This document shows, piece by piece, positions 9,205 to 21,448 of a DNA stretch of 64,000 nt (position 1 is its first letter; every line of letters starts with the position of its first letter). Source of the DNA: Primulina eburnea (lineage: Eukaryota; Streptophyta; Magnoliopsida; Lamiales; Gesneriaceae). Both the position numbers and the translations under genes were made by a program. The DNA lies in the NCBI RefSeq assembly GCF_022965805.1, contig NC_133108.1:24581545-24645544 (forward strand), read 5' to 3'. The notes beneath the pieces are model-generated. The model did not search any database. It worked only from the letters and a program-made list of their open reading frames with translations, and was not told the DNA's origin.

Positions 9205-10380
9205 TTACCTGCTGTTGAATAGATTAGGATAACGATGCTTCATCTCCTCTTCCGGTTCCCACGTGGCCTCTTCAATCACTTGATTTCTCCATAGAACTTT
9301 AACAATGCCAATTTCTTTGTTCCTTAATACTTTAACCTTACGATCAAGAATTTGAACCGGCATTTCATCATAACTTAGGTTAGGCAAAAGCTCCAATGAC
9401 TCGTACCGAAGAACATGAGATGGATTAGCAAGATACTTACGAAGCATAGATACATTAAATACATTATGAACTCGGTCCAAGTCCGGTGGCAATGCAAGAC
9501 GATAGGCTCGGTATCCAATCTTATCTAGAATTTTAAATGGTCCAATGTATCGAGGACTTAACTTACCTTTCTTGCCAAATCTCATAACTCCTTTGAGAGG
9601 AGCTATCTTGATAAAAACATGATCACCAACCTCGAATGCCAAAGGCCGTCTTCTCACATCGGCATAACTTTTCTGTCTAGACTGAGCTGTCTTCATTCTT
9701 TCTTGAATTAACGCCACAACTTCTGCTGTTTGTTGAACCAACTCAGAGCCCAACATCTTTCTTTCACCTACCTCTTCCCAATACAAAGGATATCTACACT
9801 TTCTTCCATATAAGGCTTCAAAAGGTGCTATGCCAAGGGAAGACTGATAACTATTATTATACGTGAATTCAACCAATGGCAACTTGGAATCCCAACTCCC
9901 GGGGAAATCAATTGTGCAAGCTCTTAACATATCCTCAAGAATTTGAATAACCCTTTCTGATTGCCCATCATTTTGAGGATGGTAGGCTGTGCTAAAGGCT
10001 AACTTCGTGCCCAAAGCTCGATGTAAACTTTTCCAAAACTCTGATGTAAACCTTGGATCACGATCTGACACTATAGATACCGGTATACCATGAAGTCTCA
10101 CAATTTCTTGAATATATAACTCGGCATATTGATTTATAGAATATGTTGTCTTGACAGGAAGAAAATGCAATGACTTGGTCAATCGATCTACAATCACCCA
10201 AATAGAATTGAAACCTTTCTGAGTCCTTGGCAATCCAACCAAAAAATCCATTGTGATGTGTTCCCATTTCCATTGCGGTATAGGCAAAGATTGCAATAAT
10301 CCCGCCGGTATTTGGTGTTCAATCTTAACCTGCTGACAGGTTGGACATTCAGAAACAAATACTGTAATATCTTTCTTCAT
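9205..10380 (-). pseudogene. gypsy-1 integrase with chromodomain-like tail (pol 3' part)
   Basis: The 391-codon frame starts inside the integrase zinc-binding domain (CPTCQQVK, about residues 12-19). The catalytic D,D-35-E core follows: MDFLVGLP (about 44), [15 protein letters not shown] (about 102-116), then AYHPQNDGQSERVIQILEDML with the Glu. A GKLSPRYIGPF segment precedes the C-terminal tail LRNKEIGIVKVLWRNQVIEEATWEPEEEM. That tail is chromodomain-like, which in chromoviruses guides integration to heterochromatin. The frame is uninterrupted but severed from the rest of pol by gypsy-2, inserted about 15 bp upstream of this ATG. Confidence 0.85.
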
Positions 10381-10396
10381 ACCTGGCCACCAATAA

Positions 10397-11999
10397 TGTG
10401 ACGCCTTGACCCGTTACAATTAAAATACAGCGGAATTTAAACTTTTCTTACAACTGGAAGGAGTTTCAAAATACATTTCCAAATATCATCAAAAGTATCA
10501 ACATGATCAACTAAATGATACATCAAAATACAAAACATCATTTTAATGATCATGTACAAAAATATTGCTTGCAAAACAAACTTCTTCCTTCCAATCTTCG
10601 TATGCATATGACTCCAATCCACAGTCAACGTCCTGGCCCGTCACTCTTATCTGCATCACATGAAATAACTGTAATGAGTATAAAACTCAGCAAGTGGAAC
10701 TCTTACATAGCAATGAACATATCATACTCTGAAAATCATAGCCTTAAAACATAAATACCATCAACTCCGAAATAAATATCATAGCAATAGCATAGCAATA
10801 AGATGGTATTTCTCTTTACTCTGGTTGGATTGATATCAATAGTAACTCTGTCTGAGGTGCTCGTATCCCATCGATATAAATCGACAACTCTGACGGATAT
10901 AAGCCTATGGTCGTTGATCAACTAATTGCATGCAATATCTGACTATGTATCTATCAATCCATAAAACATTTGAACTCTTTCTTTGACATTTCATCAAACA
11001 CTTTGAAAACTATACTCTTTGTATTCCCTTTTCAATACAATTGAGACACACAATGCCTCCAATAGATATACAAGTGAATCAATACATAATTATGAAGCCA
11101 ATGAAGGGAATAACACATTAAAATCTTTGAAATACAATACATATACATCATGTTAGCACAAGGGATGAAATTCCACTTACAACCACTAGAAACCTTGAAT
11201 CTAACTCCTTGGGTGAAATCCTACAACAATAATCCACAAATAATACCATCATCAACTCAATAATCAAGAACTCATGCCAATTAAACCATAAATCCAACAA
11301 ATACAACAAACTCATATCATCTCTCTTCCAAAACCAAGAAATAGTACAACCAAAAGCTTACCTTAGCTTCTTAGAGCAACCAAGAACCTCGATCTCAACT
11401 CGAAAATCCAACTAGAAGCTTGAATCAAAGATGGGAAGTGAAAGAAATGAGGGAAAACCCTTGTCTCCAAGAGAGAATTCGAAAAGGGAGAGGAAAGAAA
11501 TGGGGAAAAGTGAAGTCAACTCACCCAAAAAGCACTTAAAATCTCGACCATACCTCTACTGTTCATCACCGCGGGTGCGCTCCACCAAGCACCGCGGGTG
11601 CGCTGAGCTCACGGCCTCCCATCCAAAAATCCATGCTCGACGACCGCGGGTGTGGTCCTGCAATTACCGCTGGTGCGGTCTACACCGCGGGTGCGGTACT
11701 CACATCACCGCGGGTGCGGTGAAGCTACGGGAAAAACACCAAAATCCAACAAATAAGACCGCGGGTGCGGTCTGGTCACGGCCAAGACAAAATCTAAGGC
11801 AACTAAAATCGAACCGAAACGCTGAAACGACGCAACTACCAACAACTAACAATATCAACCACACCTCAAGACAAAATAACCCACAATACTATGGCCCATA
11901 ATCACAACTCTTAACATCACAACTAAACTTAAACTTAATCAATAAATCTATAACATACGAAAACTTAAACTGTACCGTTCACCAGGCTCGGCTATTACA
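10397..11999 (-). repeat. 3' LTR of gypsy-2
   Basis: The minus strand starts TGTAATAGCCGAGCC and ends CAAGGCGTCACA (1603 bp). It matches 29336-30944. The GC array differs in copy number between the two LTRs. Confidence 0.9.
11567..11780. repeat. GC-rich ACCGCGGGTGCGGT array in gypsy-2 3' LTR
   Basis: At least seven copies of (A)CCGCGGGTGCG(G/C)T occur, spaced irregularly by short unique DNA. The core CCGCGG is itself palindromic. The block lies in U3 of the minus-strand LTR. The other LTR has a different set of copies (30506-30722). Confidence 0.8.
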
Positions 12000-12012
12000 A
12001 TCTCCCCTCCTT
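12000..12012 (-). promoter_or_regulatory. polypurine tract of gypsy-2
   Basis: The minus strand reads AAGGAGGGGAGAT next to the 3' LTR. Confidence 0.8.
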
Positions 12013-12039
12013 AGAGGAATTTTGTCCTCGAAATTGACG

Positions 12040-13212
12040 TCACTGCACGAACAACTCCGGATACTTCTCTCTCATCTCTTCCTCTGGTTCCCACGTAGCC
12101 TCTTCGATCAAATGATTCCTCCAAAGGACTTTAACGATGCCGATCTCTTTGTTCCTCAATACTCTGACCTTACGGTCTAAAATCTGGACTGGAATCTCTT
12201 GGTAAGTCAAATTCGGCGTCAAGTCCAATGGCTCGTGGTGAAGAACATGGGAAGGATTCGCAATATACTTCCTGAGCATCGATACGTGAAAAACAATGTG
12301 AACTCTGTCAAGATCTGGCGGTAAGGCTAATCTGTATGCTCGATCACCAACTCTGTCCAAGATCTCAAAGGGGCCAATAAATCTCGGACTCAACTTGCCC
12401 TTCTTGCCAAACCGCATCACACCCTTGAGAGGTGCTATCTTCAGAAACACATGATCGCCAACCTCAAACTGCAAAGGCCTACAACGAACATCTGCATAGC
12501 TCTTCTGTCTCGACTGCGCAGTCTTCATCCTCTCACGGATAACAGAAACAACATCGGCTGTCTGTTGGACCAACTCTGGTCCCAACATCTTCCTCTCGCC
12601 AACCTCATCCCAATACAAGGGAGATCTACACTTCCTGCCATAAAGTGCTTCATACGGTGCCATGCCAATCGTCTCCTGGTAATTGTTATTGTACGTGAAC
12701 TCAACAAGAGGCAACTTAGAATCCCAGCTACCAGAATAATCAATAGTACAAGCTCTGAGCATATCCTCTAGAATCTGAATGACTCTCTCTGACTGACCGT
12801 CGCTCTGAGGGTGATAAGTTGTACTGAAAGCTAACCGTGAACCCATAACTCTGTGCAAACTCTTCCAAAACTCTGAGGTAAATCTAGGGTCACGATCAGA
12901 AACGATCGACTCAGGGACACCGTGAAGTCTAACAATCTCTGCTATATAATCCTCGGCATACTGGGTCAGGGAATACGTCGTCTGGACTGGAAGAAAATGC
13001 GCTGACTTGGTCAATCGATCAACGATAACCCAAATGGAATTGAAACCCTTCTGCGTCTTGGGAAGACAAGTCACGAAGTCCATCGTAATATGCTCCCACT
13101 TCCACTGAGGAATCGACAATGACAACAATGTCCCAGCAGGTCTCTGGTGCTCAATCTTCACCTGCTGACAAGTTAGGCACTGAGAAATAAACATGGCAAT
13201 ATCTTTCTTCAT
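12040..13212 (-). pseudogene. gypsy-2 integrase with chromodomain-like tail
   Basis: This 390-codon frame is closely related to the gypsy-1 integrase. It has [31 protein letters not shown], the TYHPQSDGQSERVIQ Glu motif, a GKLSPRFIGPF segment and the tail LRNKEIGIVKVLWRNHLIEEATW. A stop (TGA for an expected Trp of the WPG motif) at about 13219-13221 cuts it from the upstream pol frame, so the ATG here is simply the next Met. Confidence 0.85.
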
Positions 13213-13221
13213 ACCTGGCCA

Positions 13222-13557
13222 TCAATAGAGTCTACGAAGATCCTGATACATCTTGGTGCTGCCTGGATGTATCGAATATGGCGCAGTATGAGCCTCTGTC
13301 AAAACGTGTCGCCGAATATCATCACCAGCGGGAACACAAATACGGCCTCTGAAAGTCACCAAACCGTCTCCATTCAATCCAAACTCTGAGTTACCTCTCT
13401 CCTCTGCTCTAGCTCTCAACTCTGTCAACTGAACATCATCAGTCTGCTCTCTACGGATCCTGTCCATCAATATAGCCCGAATGACCAACGCTGAAAAGCG
13501 AGCAATGGTTCCAGGAACTACCAAAGAAATCTCCTCTCTCTGCAAATCCATCAACAA
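13222..13557 (-). pseudogene. gypsy-2 RNase H to integrase linker
   Basis: The 111 codons cover the linker after RNase H and the His part of the integrase zinc domain ([24 protein letters not shown]), ending at the stop before the integrase frame. It overlaps the RT/RNase H frame by a few bases. A short duplication near 13555-13580 (CTTCTCAACAACGG repeated) explains the frame change. Confidence 0.75.
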
Positions 13558-14441
13558 CGGCTTCTCAACAACGGCTTCTGAATCATCGAACTCAAGGAAG
13601 AACTCGACTTACGGCTCAAAGCGTCTGCTACAACATTTGCCTTCCCTGGGTGGTAACTAATCGTCACATCATAGTCTTTGACAAGCTCTAACCACCTCCT
13701 CTGCCGCATATTGAGCTCTTTCTGAGAGAACAAATACTTCAAACTCTTGTGGTCTGTGAAGATCTCACACTTTTCGCCATACAAATAATGTCGCCAAATC
13801 TTCAAGGCGAAAACCACAGCTGCCAGCTCCAAATCATGCGTCGGATAATTCTTCTCATATTCTTTCAACTGACGAGAAGCATAGGCGATAACCTTACCTC
13901 GCTGCATCAGAACTGCACCAAGACCCTTCTTCGACGCATCGGTATACACAACAAAATCCTCTGAACCACTGGGCAATGAAAGAACAGGAGCTGTCGTCAA
14001 CTTATCTTTCAACTCTTGGAATGCACTCTGGCAATCATTGGACCACTCGAACTTAACATTCTTCCTCGTAAAATTGGTTAATGGCAGGGCAATCTTGGAG
14101 AAATCTGAAATGAAACGACGATAATAACCCACCAAACCAAGAAAACTGCGTACCTCTGATACAGTAGTAGGAATAGGCCACTTCTGAATCGCCTCAATCT
14201 TCGCTGGATCAACAGCTATGCAATCCTTCGAAACAACATGACCTAAGAAAGAAATCTGATCCAACCAAAACTCACACTTCTTAAACTTGGCAAACAACCT
14301 CTTCTCTCTCAACAACTGAAGAACAACTCTGAGATGCTCTGCATGAAGCTCTCTGGTCTTGAAATAGATCAAGATGTCGTCGATGAAAACAATGACGAAG
14401 CTATCCAAATACAGCTTGAACACACGGTTCATCAAGTCCAT
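13551..14441 (-). pseudogene. gypsy-2 reverse transcriptase (C-terminal) and RNase H
   Basis: The frame shows the RT active-site motif [11 protein letters not shown] (about residues 16-26), [15 protein letters not shown], the [10 protein letters not shown] thumb segment, and RNase H motifs [15 protein letters not shown] and [12 protein letters not shown]. It ends [17 protein letters not shown] 1-bp loss near 14470 (a T missing in the SFGLTNAP region) separates it from the RT N-terminal part. Confidence 0.8.
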
Positions 14442-14544
14442 AAAAACTGAAGGAGCATTGGTCAGACCAAAGACATCACAAGAAACACATAGTGACCATA
14501 CCTGGTCCGGAACGCTGTCTTAGGGATATCAGACTCCCTAACCT

Positions 14545-15067
14545 TCAACTGATAATAGGCACACCGAAGATCAATCTTCGAAAATAGAGTGGCACCCTGA
14601 AGTTGGTCAAACAAACATCAATCCGTGGCAACGGATACTTGTTCTTGATAGTCAATTTGTTGAGCTCCCTATAGTCGATACACAGCCGCAAAGATCCATC
14701 TTTCTTCTTGACAAACAGAACCGGAGCTCCCCAAGGCGAAGAACTCGGATGAATAAAACCCTTGTCCAAAAGATCCTGCAACTGCATATTCAACTCCTTC
14801 ATCTCAGTAGGGGCCATCCTATACGGAGCCTTAGAAATAGGAACCGTACCTGGAGCTAGATCAATCACAAACTCAACATCCCTGTCCGGCGGCAAACCCG
14901 GCACATCATCCTCAAACACATCAGCAAACTCTCTCACCACATCAATATCATCAATATTCAACTTAATCATTCTATCCACATCCAAAATAGAAGCCAGAAA
15001 TACATCACAACCTCTACACATCAACTTCTCAGCCTCAAGACAAGATATAAAAGGAAGGACCAGCGAA
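14545..15067 (-). pseudogene. gypsy-2 RT N-terminal part
   Basis: The minus strand encodes the linker from protease to RT ([16 protein letters not shown]), then [35 protein letters not shown] and [23 protein letters not shown] small deletion after the last motif shifts the frame. The upstream end is the copia-2 solo LTR; gypsy coding continues beyond it at 17235. Confidence 0.75.
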
Positions 15068-15072
15068 GTACC

Positions 15073-17229
15073 TGAAAGGGATCGGTTACGGTGACCGGAA
15101 GCGCAACGGAAGTCAAAAATTTCGATTTTTGTTCAAAAAATTTCGGCCACCCCAAGAAATTGTGCAACAAATACAATAAAACACAAAAATGTCATACATA
15201 GGGTGTTTTAAAGAAATATACCTATCAATCTCAAGAGATTGATTATGGCTCCAACTTTGTTGTCAAACAACAAAGCTCTTGAAAGGTAGAAACTATCTTC
15301 AAGCTTTCCAATGAGCACTCCTTGCTCAACTATTAAGCCCACCACCAACTAGGTAGATCCCCTCATATTTTTCACTAGAAAAATATGAGGATTTTTCAAA
15401 GAGAAGTGTTTTTGATCTCCAACAATTGAAGAACAAAAGAGAGAAAAAAATGGAGGAGAGAATGAGAGTGAGTTTCGGCCATCATGCTTGGAGGGAGAGG
15501 GAGAATGAGTTAATTGCATGTCTTGGTGTTGCAAAAAGCAAAAGTGAAAAAGTTGCATGCCATGCAATTTTTTATTCAAAAGTAATCTCCACCTCTTCAC
15601 CTCCCAAGCATGTATATTATATGGTTTTTATCAAAATAAAAACCATGGACTAAATTTAATTATCTCAAACATATTTGAGACTAATTAAACATTACTTGAA
15701 TTTACCCAAGTCCCACTAGTTAAATAATTAATTTAAATTGAGCTCTACAAGACTCAATATAATTTAATTAATTCAACACTTGAATTAATTTAATTATTTG
15801 GACTCTACTAGGTCCACTAGTGTTTAATTAATTCAACACTTGAATTAATTTAATTCAGTCCATAATAATGTTTATGAAAATCACAATTTTCAAATACATT
15901 ATTCACTTGGCCAAATTTTAATTTAGGAACACTTCCATAAATTAAAATTTACATTTCTCTCATAGAAGTCATACTTCTATTTTTCTTTACACTTATAAAC
16001 TCATTTATAAGTCGTTCAACACATTGAACTATTTTCTCCTTTATAGAAGTCATACTTCTAATTTTCCTTACGCTTATAAACTCCTTTATAAGCCGTTCAA
16101 CACATTGAACTATTTTACTTCTCAACGGGATCTAGAAAGCTAGTACTTGTGTGGCCCTCAATGGTTCATTGATACAACTAGCCGTGGGTTCACATCTCCA
16201 TGTGATTCGGACTAAACATGTCCTTATATGAGCATACCCCAATTGCTCCATTCTTACTTATCAACTCCTTGATAATAAGAACGTCAGAACTCAAGTCTGA
16301 TAGTACCCAACCAATCATGTTAAACGCCTAGCAGCATCGCTTACATGATTCCCTAGGTATCAAATGATAGTTCCTGCAAGAACCATTCTATTATGGTTAG
16401 CGTACAGTACGGTCCCTTCAACTCATATATCCCGACCGATTCGACAACCATTGGTTTATCGAGAGTTGTCAATGAATCGATACTATGTGTCATGTCGTAG
16501 TTGCATCAATGGTGTAATCTATGAAACCCCTTTCATAATTACCACCATACTCTGATCAGAGATTTCAACCTACATACACATGATAACACATAGGATATCC
16601 ATACCCGAAGGTAAGCGGTGAATCCCCGACTACAATGCATCGACTCCTATGTGTTTCGACAGAACACCCAACCTTGCCACCTGATGACCCCATGAGAGTC
16701 GGTAAACAAGTCAAAGTGTAATTCTAGCACATAGAGTCTCAATGTTGTCCCGGGTCATAAGGACTAATGGTGTACAACCATAAACCAGGACGTTTCCACT
16801 CGATAAGTGAGAACCACTTGGAAAGTCCTTTAATGGAGGGTTGTTCAGTGCGCTCTACTAGGAGCACCTATCTGCATGCTCGGACATCACAATGTCCCCT
16901 ACCAATGAAACATGGTACTCACATCGCAGATACTAGTCTCTAACTCGAGCGGCCTATGTCCTCCTTAGTGGCGGCTGAATCGACTAGGAACGGTTTAGAA
17001 TATACAGTATTCCAAATATGAGTTTCATGATACTCATCATATGAGAATCTCATATTCTTTCTACTATTTGTATATTCAAGGGCTTTATCTATGCAACTAG
17101 CATGGGTATACAGATAAAGATTTGCCAAAATAATAATTTCAAATATTATTAAAATAAAGATTGCTTATACATAGAGTTTCATTGTGAACACTCGGCCAAC
17201 ACTTGGCTCGACGGGCACCTACTCTAACA
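15073..17229 (-). mobile_element. copia-2 solo LTR in gypsy-2 pol
   Basis: A single 2157-bp LTR reads, on the minus strand, TGTTAGAGTAGGTG ... CCCTTTCA. It is flanked by GTACC (15068-15072) and ATACC (17230-17234), a 5-bp duplication with one mismatch. Gypsy-2 coding sequence continues across it (RT linker on the left, protease on the right). It has no internal copia sequence of its own. It is nearly identical to 23259-25416. Confidence 0.85.
15760..16116. repeat. short palindromes and an 81-bp tandem repeat within the copia-2 LTR
   Basis: AATTAATTCAA-CAC-TTGAATTAATT occurs twice (about 15765 and 15825) as a perfect 11-bp-arm palindrome. An 81-bp unit starting TAGAAGTCATACTTCTA is repeated at 15963 and 16044. 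The same features recur 8187 bp downstream in the second LTR copy. Confidence 0.7.
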
Positions 17230-17234
17230 ATACC

Positions 17235-18070
17235 TGCACTGGCGAGAACTCCTCCCTTAATGCCATCATCCGCAAAGGTCACCGTCGTAGCAACGCAATC
17301 AATCACTGCACGATAATTTGAAAGCCAATCCATGCCAAGAATAACATCAAATGCAACCATAGGGATAACAATAAAATCAGCAAAAACAACTCGCTCCTCA
17401 ATACGAACAGGGCACGCATACACAATCGACGTCGAGCACAACACATCCCCCGAAGGCAAAACAACATTGAACTGGAGGGGAAGAACAGAAGGAACTATAC
17501 CCAACGATCTCAAAAAAAATTCAGACATAAAAGAATGAGTAGCACCAGTATCAATCAAAGTCGTAGCTACTCTGCCTGAAATTAAAATAGCGCTAGAGAT
17601 CACAGAAGAATCATGATTAATACCTTCCTTGGTCATCGTAAAGATGCGACCCTGCACCTTATCCTTGCTCGCTCCCCTTGGACAATCTTTAGCAATATGG
17701 CCAGCCGTGCCACAACGGTAACAAGTATGTGTGCCAAATCTGCACTCTCCTCGATGATGTCTGCTACACTTAGGACACAGTGGCTTCTCGGGATCAACTG
17801 GAACTGACGGTGGTCTAGGACTCGATTCCACCTTGCCCTTCCCTTTGAAACGATCCTTACCTCTCTGATTCGAGCCCTGGCCTCTCTGAGCAATAGCTTG
17901 ATGCCTCTCTTGCCTCTCCCTGGCGATATCCTTCTCGTCTTGTTCAGCCAACAACGCCTTAGACACGATCTCTTTAAAAGTCACAGCTTTGGACATGTTG
18001 ATATCTCTCCTGATCTCTGCACGAAGGCCTCGAATGAAATGAGCACCTTTAGCATTGTCGTTTGAAGCAA
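17235..18070 (-). pseudogene. gypsy-2 gag C-terminal part and protease, copy 1
   Basis: From the right, the minus strand encodes the end of capsid (NDNAKGAHFIRGLRAEI), a basic linker, two Cys/His motifs (CPKCSRHHRGEC, then the true knuckle CYRCGTAGHIAKDC) and retropepsin with the active site LIDTGATHSF and the downstream VILGMDWL motif. The left end runs into the copia-2 solo LTR. The right end is fused to the 123-bp copia-2 LTR fragment inside the capsid region. The original gag upstream of this point is missing here. Confidence 0.8.
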
Positions 18071-18193
18071 TATACAGATAAAGATTTGCCAAAATAATAA
18101 TTTCAAATATTATTAAAATAAAGATTGCTTATACATAGAGTTTCATTGTGAACACTCGGCCAACACTTGGCTCGACGGGCACCTACTCTAACA
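18071..18193 (-). repeat. 123-bp copia-2 LTR 5' fragment
   Basis: This is the first 123 bp of the copia-2 LTR (minus strand, TGTTAGAGTAGG ... CTGTATA). It is joined on the right to the copia PPT (CAAGTGGGATAT, 18194-18205) in the correct 3'-end arrangement. On the left it is cut abruptly inside gypsy-2 gag, so most of this 3' LTR is deleted. Confidence 0.85.
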
Positions 18194-18490
18194 ATATCCC
18201 ACTTGCACTAGAGCCAACTACCCATATGCTTTAAACCCATTGATTCGCGATGCTTGTCGAATAATGGTCCAGGTAAAGGCTTAGCTAGTGGATCAACAAC
18301 ATTATCTGCGAAGCCGACTATGTCAAAAGACACTTCTTCCTCTTTCCACAATCTCTCCGAGGATGTGGTACTTACTCAATACATGTTTGGACTTCTGATG
18401 AGACCTTGGCTCCTTTGCTTGAGCTAAAGATCCCGTGTTGTCACACAACACCGGGACAGGAGCAACTACATTAGGAATGACGTCCAACTC

Positions 18491-18954
18491 TTAGACAAAA
18501 TTCCTTATCCAAACAGCCTCCCTTGCTGCATCTGATGCAGCAATGTATTCGGCCTCTGTGCTGGAATCCGTAATATTGTCTTGCTTGGAACTCTTCCAAG
18601 AGACAGCAGCACCGTTGAGCATGAATACAAAACCAGAGGTTGACTTCAAGTCATCGATATTGCTTTGGAAGCTAGAGTCGGTATAGCCTTCCAATTTTAG
18701 TTCTCCACCCCATAGACCAAGAACAATTTATTGGTCCTTCTCAACTACTTGAGGATGTCTTTCACAGCTTTCCAATGTGGAAGACCGGGGTTCGATTGAT
18801 ATCTACTCACTACACTTAGTGCGAAAGCTACGTCAGGACGTGTAGATATCATCCCATACATGATGCTACCAATTGCCGAAGCATACGGAATGTGTGTCAT
18901 CGCCACTATCTCTGCATCAGTCTTGGGAGACAGACTTGGATAGGGACACGCCAT
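18491..18954 (-). pseudogene. copia-2 RNase H and RT C-terminal remnant, copy 1
   Basis: Two frames carry copia RNase H features: [39 protein letters not shown], and upstream the typical IPYASAIGSIMYGMISTRPD and VSRYQSNPG segment. They are separated by a stop and a frameshift around 18700-18745. The C-terminal end of RNase H (the ADI/TKP region) is degraded. Confidence 0.75.
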
Positions 18955-19099
18955 GATACATTGGTAGATGTCCTCTCATGGACTCACCCATCGAGAACCG
19001 CTTCACGATGGTATCAATGTATGTGGACTAGGTGAGATCAAGCAATCTTTTCGATCTATCTCTATAGATCTGTATCACAATACAAAAGATGCTTCACCC

Positions 19100-20049
19100 A
19101 AGTCCTGCATCGAGAACTTACTCGCTAACCATATCTTAGTTGATTGCAACATTCCTACATCATTCCCAATGATTAGAATGTCATCAACATAAAGCACCAG
19201 GAATGTCACAACACTCCCACTGACCTTCTTATACACACAGGGTTCCTCAGGATTCTTAGTAAATCAAACTCTTTGATTGTACTCTCGAATTTAAGGTTCC
19301 AACTCCCAGATGCCTTCTTTAGACCATAAATAGATCTCTGAAGTTTGCATGCCATATGCTCACTTCCGACAGATGTAAACCCTTCAGGTTGAGACATGTA
19401 AATCTCTTCCTTAATATCCCCATTAAGAAAGGCTGTCTTGACATCCATCTGCCATATCTCATAGTCATACCATGCAGCTATGGCTAGCAAAATCCTTATG
19501 GACTTGAGCATTGCAACTGGTGAAAAGGTTTCCTCAAAGTCAACTCCTTGTCTTTGAGTATATACTTTTGCCACCAATCGCGCCTTGAAGGTCAATACCT
19601 TCCCATCCGCCCCAAGTTCCTATGGGAACAATTCCCTCAGGTGGATCCACGAGATTCCACACTTGGTTCGAATGCATGGAATTCATCTCAGATTCCATCG
19701 CTTCAAGCCATTTGGATGAATCGGCATCAGATAACGCTTCCTTGAAGGTCCTTGGATCACATCCATGGTTAGGCTCATCATGGCCCTCTTCAAGAAGCAG
19801 ACCATACCTCATAGGTGGTCTCGAGACTCTCTCGGATCTTCTAGGAGCTTGTATCTCCTCTCTTGGCTCTTCGGGTGTGGGTTCTTCAATTGTGGGTGTT
19901 TCTCGAACCTCTTCGAGTTCTATCATCTCACCTTTTTCTATCCAATAGAAATTCCTTTTCCAAAAAGGTTGCATTCCTAGAAACAAACACTTTTGTTTCT
20001 TGGGGATGATAGAAATAATATCCAACTTAATTCCTTGGATATTCCACAA
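19100..20049 (-). pseudogene. copia-2 integrase tail and reverse transcriptase, copy 1
   Basis: The segment 19540-20049 encodes the acidic integrase tail and RT N-terminus (SKWLEAMESEMNSMHSNQVW). After a frameshift near 19590, the frame 19206-19595 continues with FKARLVAKVYTQRQGVDFEETFSPVA, WQMDVKTAFLNGDIKEEIYM and the SIYGLKKAS motif. A further frameshift precedes the catalytic YVDD motif, which I can read in another frame at about 19165-19190. The gene is inactive. Confidence 0.75.
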
Positions 20050-20524
20050 AGTAACATAAAATGGATCGACTATCCAATTTATCTCCCACTACCTGCTTCA
20101 TAAGCAGGGCACCCCATATTCTAAGATAAGAATACTTAGGAGGCTTACCCATCCATATCTCATATGGTGTATGCCTTTGAATGGACATTTAATGGAATAT
20201 CTTTCAATTTTAAGTTATAGAGATCGTTTTCAAGTTCTCAAGTACCAATTAAACATTCATTCTTGTAAATGTAGCAAACACCTTTGCTAAATAGACAAGA
20301 ATATCCATTTTTATCACAATAGAAATGGAAACAATGTTTTTCACCAAAAAGGTACAAACAAAACATCTCTTTAAAATTAACTTAAAACTATTGTTCAACA
20401 ATAAGTTAACATCTATTAAGGTCTTGGCAGCAACTCTTGCTCCATTGCCTATCCTCTAGAAGGTCACACCTTCCTTAAGCTTTCTACTTCTTCCCATCAC
20501 CTGTAACTTATTACAGAGATGTGA
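20050..20524 (-). pseudogene. copia-2 protease and integrase edges; integrase core deleted
   Basis: Translation of the minus strand in pieces shows the protease start (WVLDT at the gag frame's end), a LKEGVTF ... NGARVAAKT pre-integrase stretch with many stops, and then at about 20190 an abrupt change to TPYEIWMGKPPKYSYLRIWG. That last motif belongs to the C-terminal side of copia integrases. The whole catalytic D,D-35-E core and zinc domain are missing, so copia-2 was non-autonomous before or after its insertion. Confidence 0.6.
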
Positions 20525-21448
20525 TCAACATTTGGTATCCAATACCCAAGAAGTAGAGTTAACTGAAATGTTTACTTCAATGTAGAACATACCATTTCCA
20601 GAACTTTTCTGGGCAAGATATTCTTTGCAATTACGCCTCCAATGTCCAGGCTTATTGCAGTGATAACAAACATCACTAGTCTTGTCAGCCCTAACTGGTG
20701 TGGCTGCCACAACGGGATTCGGAGATTGCCTCATCAAGGGCACGTTCTTCTTGGGACGTTGGAAAGAACTCTTCTTTCCCTTCCCATGTGGATCAATCTT
20801 CGTACCAGATGAAGAACCCACATAAAGAACCAACTTCTCTTTCTTGATGGTGGATTCAAACGTAACAACCATGTTCACCAACTCCTCAAGGGTCGGCTCC
20901 ATCTTGTTCATGTTGAAGTTCACCACAAAAGGATCAAATGAGCTAGGCAATGATAACAGCAACACGTCGGTGGTCAACTCCGAAGGCAAGATCATATCCA
21001 TGCCAACGAGCTTATCCACGAGTCCAATCAACTTCAGGCCATGCTCATGGACCGAGGCCCCATCTCGCATGCGCATAGTGATCAGCTCCTTGACGGTAGC
21101 ATGCCTAAGAGGCCGAGTCTGCTCACCAAAGAGCTCTTTGAGGTGCTTATGAATGTCAGCAGCATTCTTTGCACCCTCAAAACGCCTCTGCAGCTCATCA
21201 TTCATAGAAGTCAGCATATAACACCTGGCTATCAAGTCATGGTCACACCATTCCTGGTAAGCCTGCAATTCCTCAGGATTGCAGTCAGTCGGAGCCTCAA
21301 CAGGGGGCGACTCAGTCAGTGTATATGCTACCCTTTCCGAATTCAAGACGATTTTTAGGTTTCTTAGCCAAGTGAGGTAATTAGGTCCAGTTAATATGTG
21401 TTTGTCGAGTATTACGGATATCGGTTTGCGAATCGATGACATTGTCAA
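20525..21448 (-). CDS. copia-2 gag
   Basis: This uninterrupted 307-codon frame starts with ILTGPNYLTWLRNLKIVL, a standard N-terminus of plant copia gag. Its capsid region includes LKELFGEQTRPLRHATVKEL and MRMRDGASVHEHGLKLIGLV, and the zinc knuckle CYHCNKPGHWRRNC lies at about residues 265-278. It forms the RNA-binding particle protein. It runs directly into the damaged protease. It is the only complete copia-2 frame in the window. Confidence 0.8.
   Translation of the reverse strand: MTMSSIRKPISVILDKHILTGPNYLTWLRNLKIVLNSERVAYTLTESPPVEAPTDCNPEELQAYQEWCDHDLIARCYMLTSMNDELQRRFEGAKNAADIHKHLKELFGEQTRPLRHATVKELITMRMRDGASVHEHGLKLIGLVDKLVGMDMILPSELTTDVLLLSLPSSFDPFVVNFNMNKMEPTLEELVNMVVTFESTIKKEKLVLYVGSSSGTKIDPHGKGKKSSFQRPKKNVPLMRQSPNPVVAATPVRADKTSDVCYHCNKPGHWRRNCKEYLAQKSSGNGMFYIEVNISVNSTSWVLDTKC

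Noticed and set aside
11567..11780. CRISPR-like or satellite array
   Set aside because: Repeat words are short, spacing is irregular, and the block sits in a plant LTR.
17139..18092. A single 317-codon gag/protease gene with start in the LTR fragment
   Set aside because: Both ends of that frame are copia LTR sequence and the apparent start is not an ATG. Only 17235-18070 is gypsy coding DNA.
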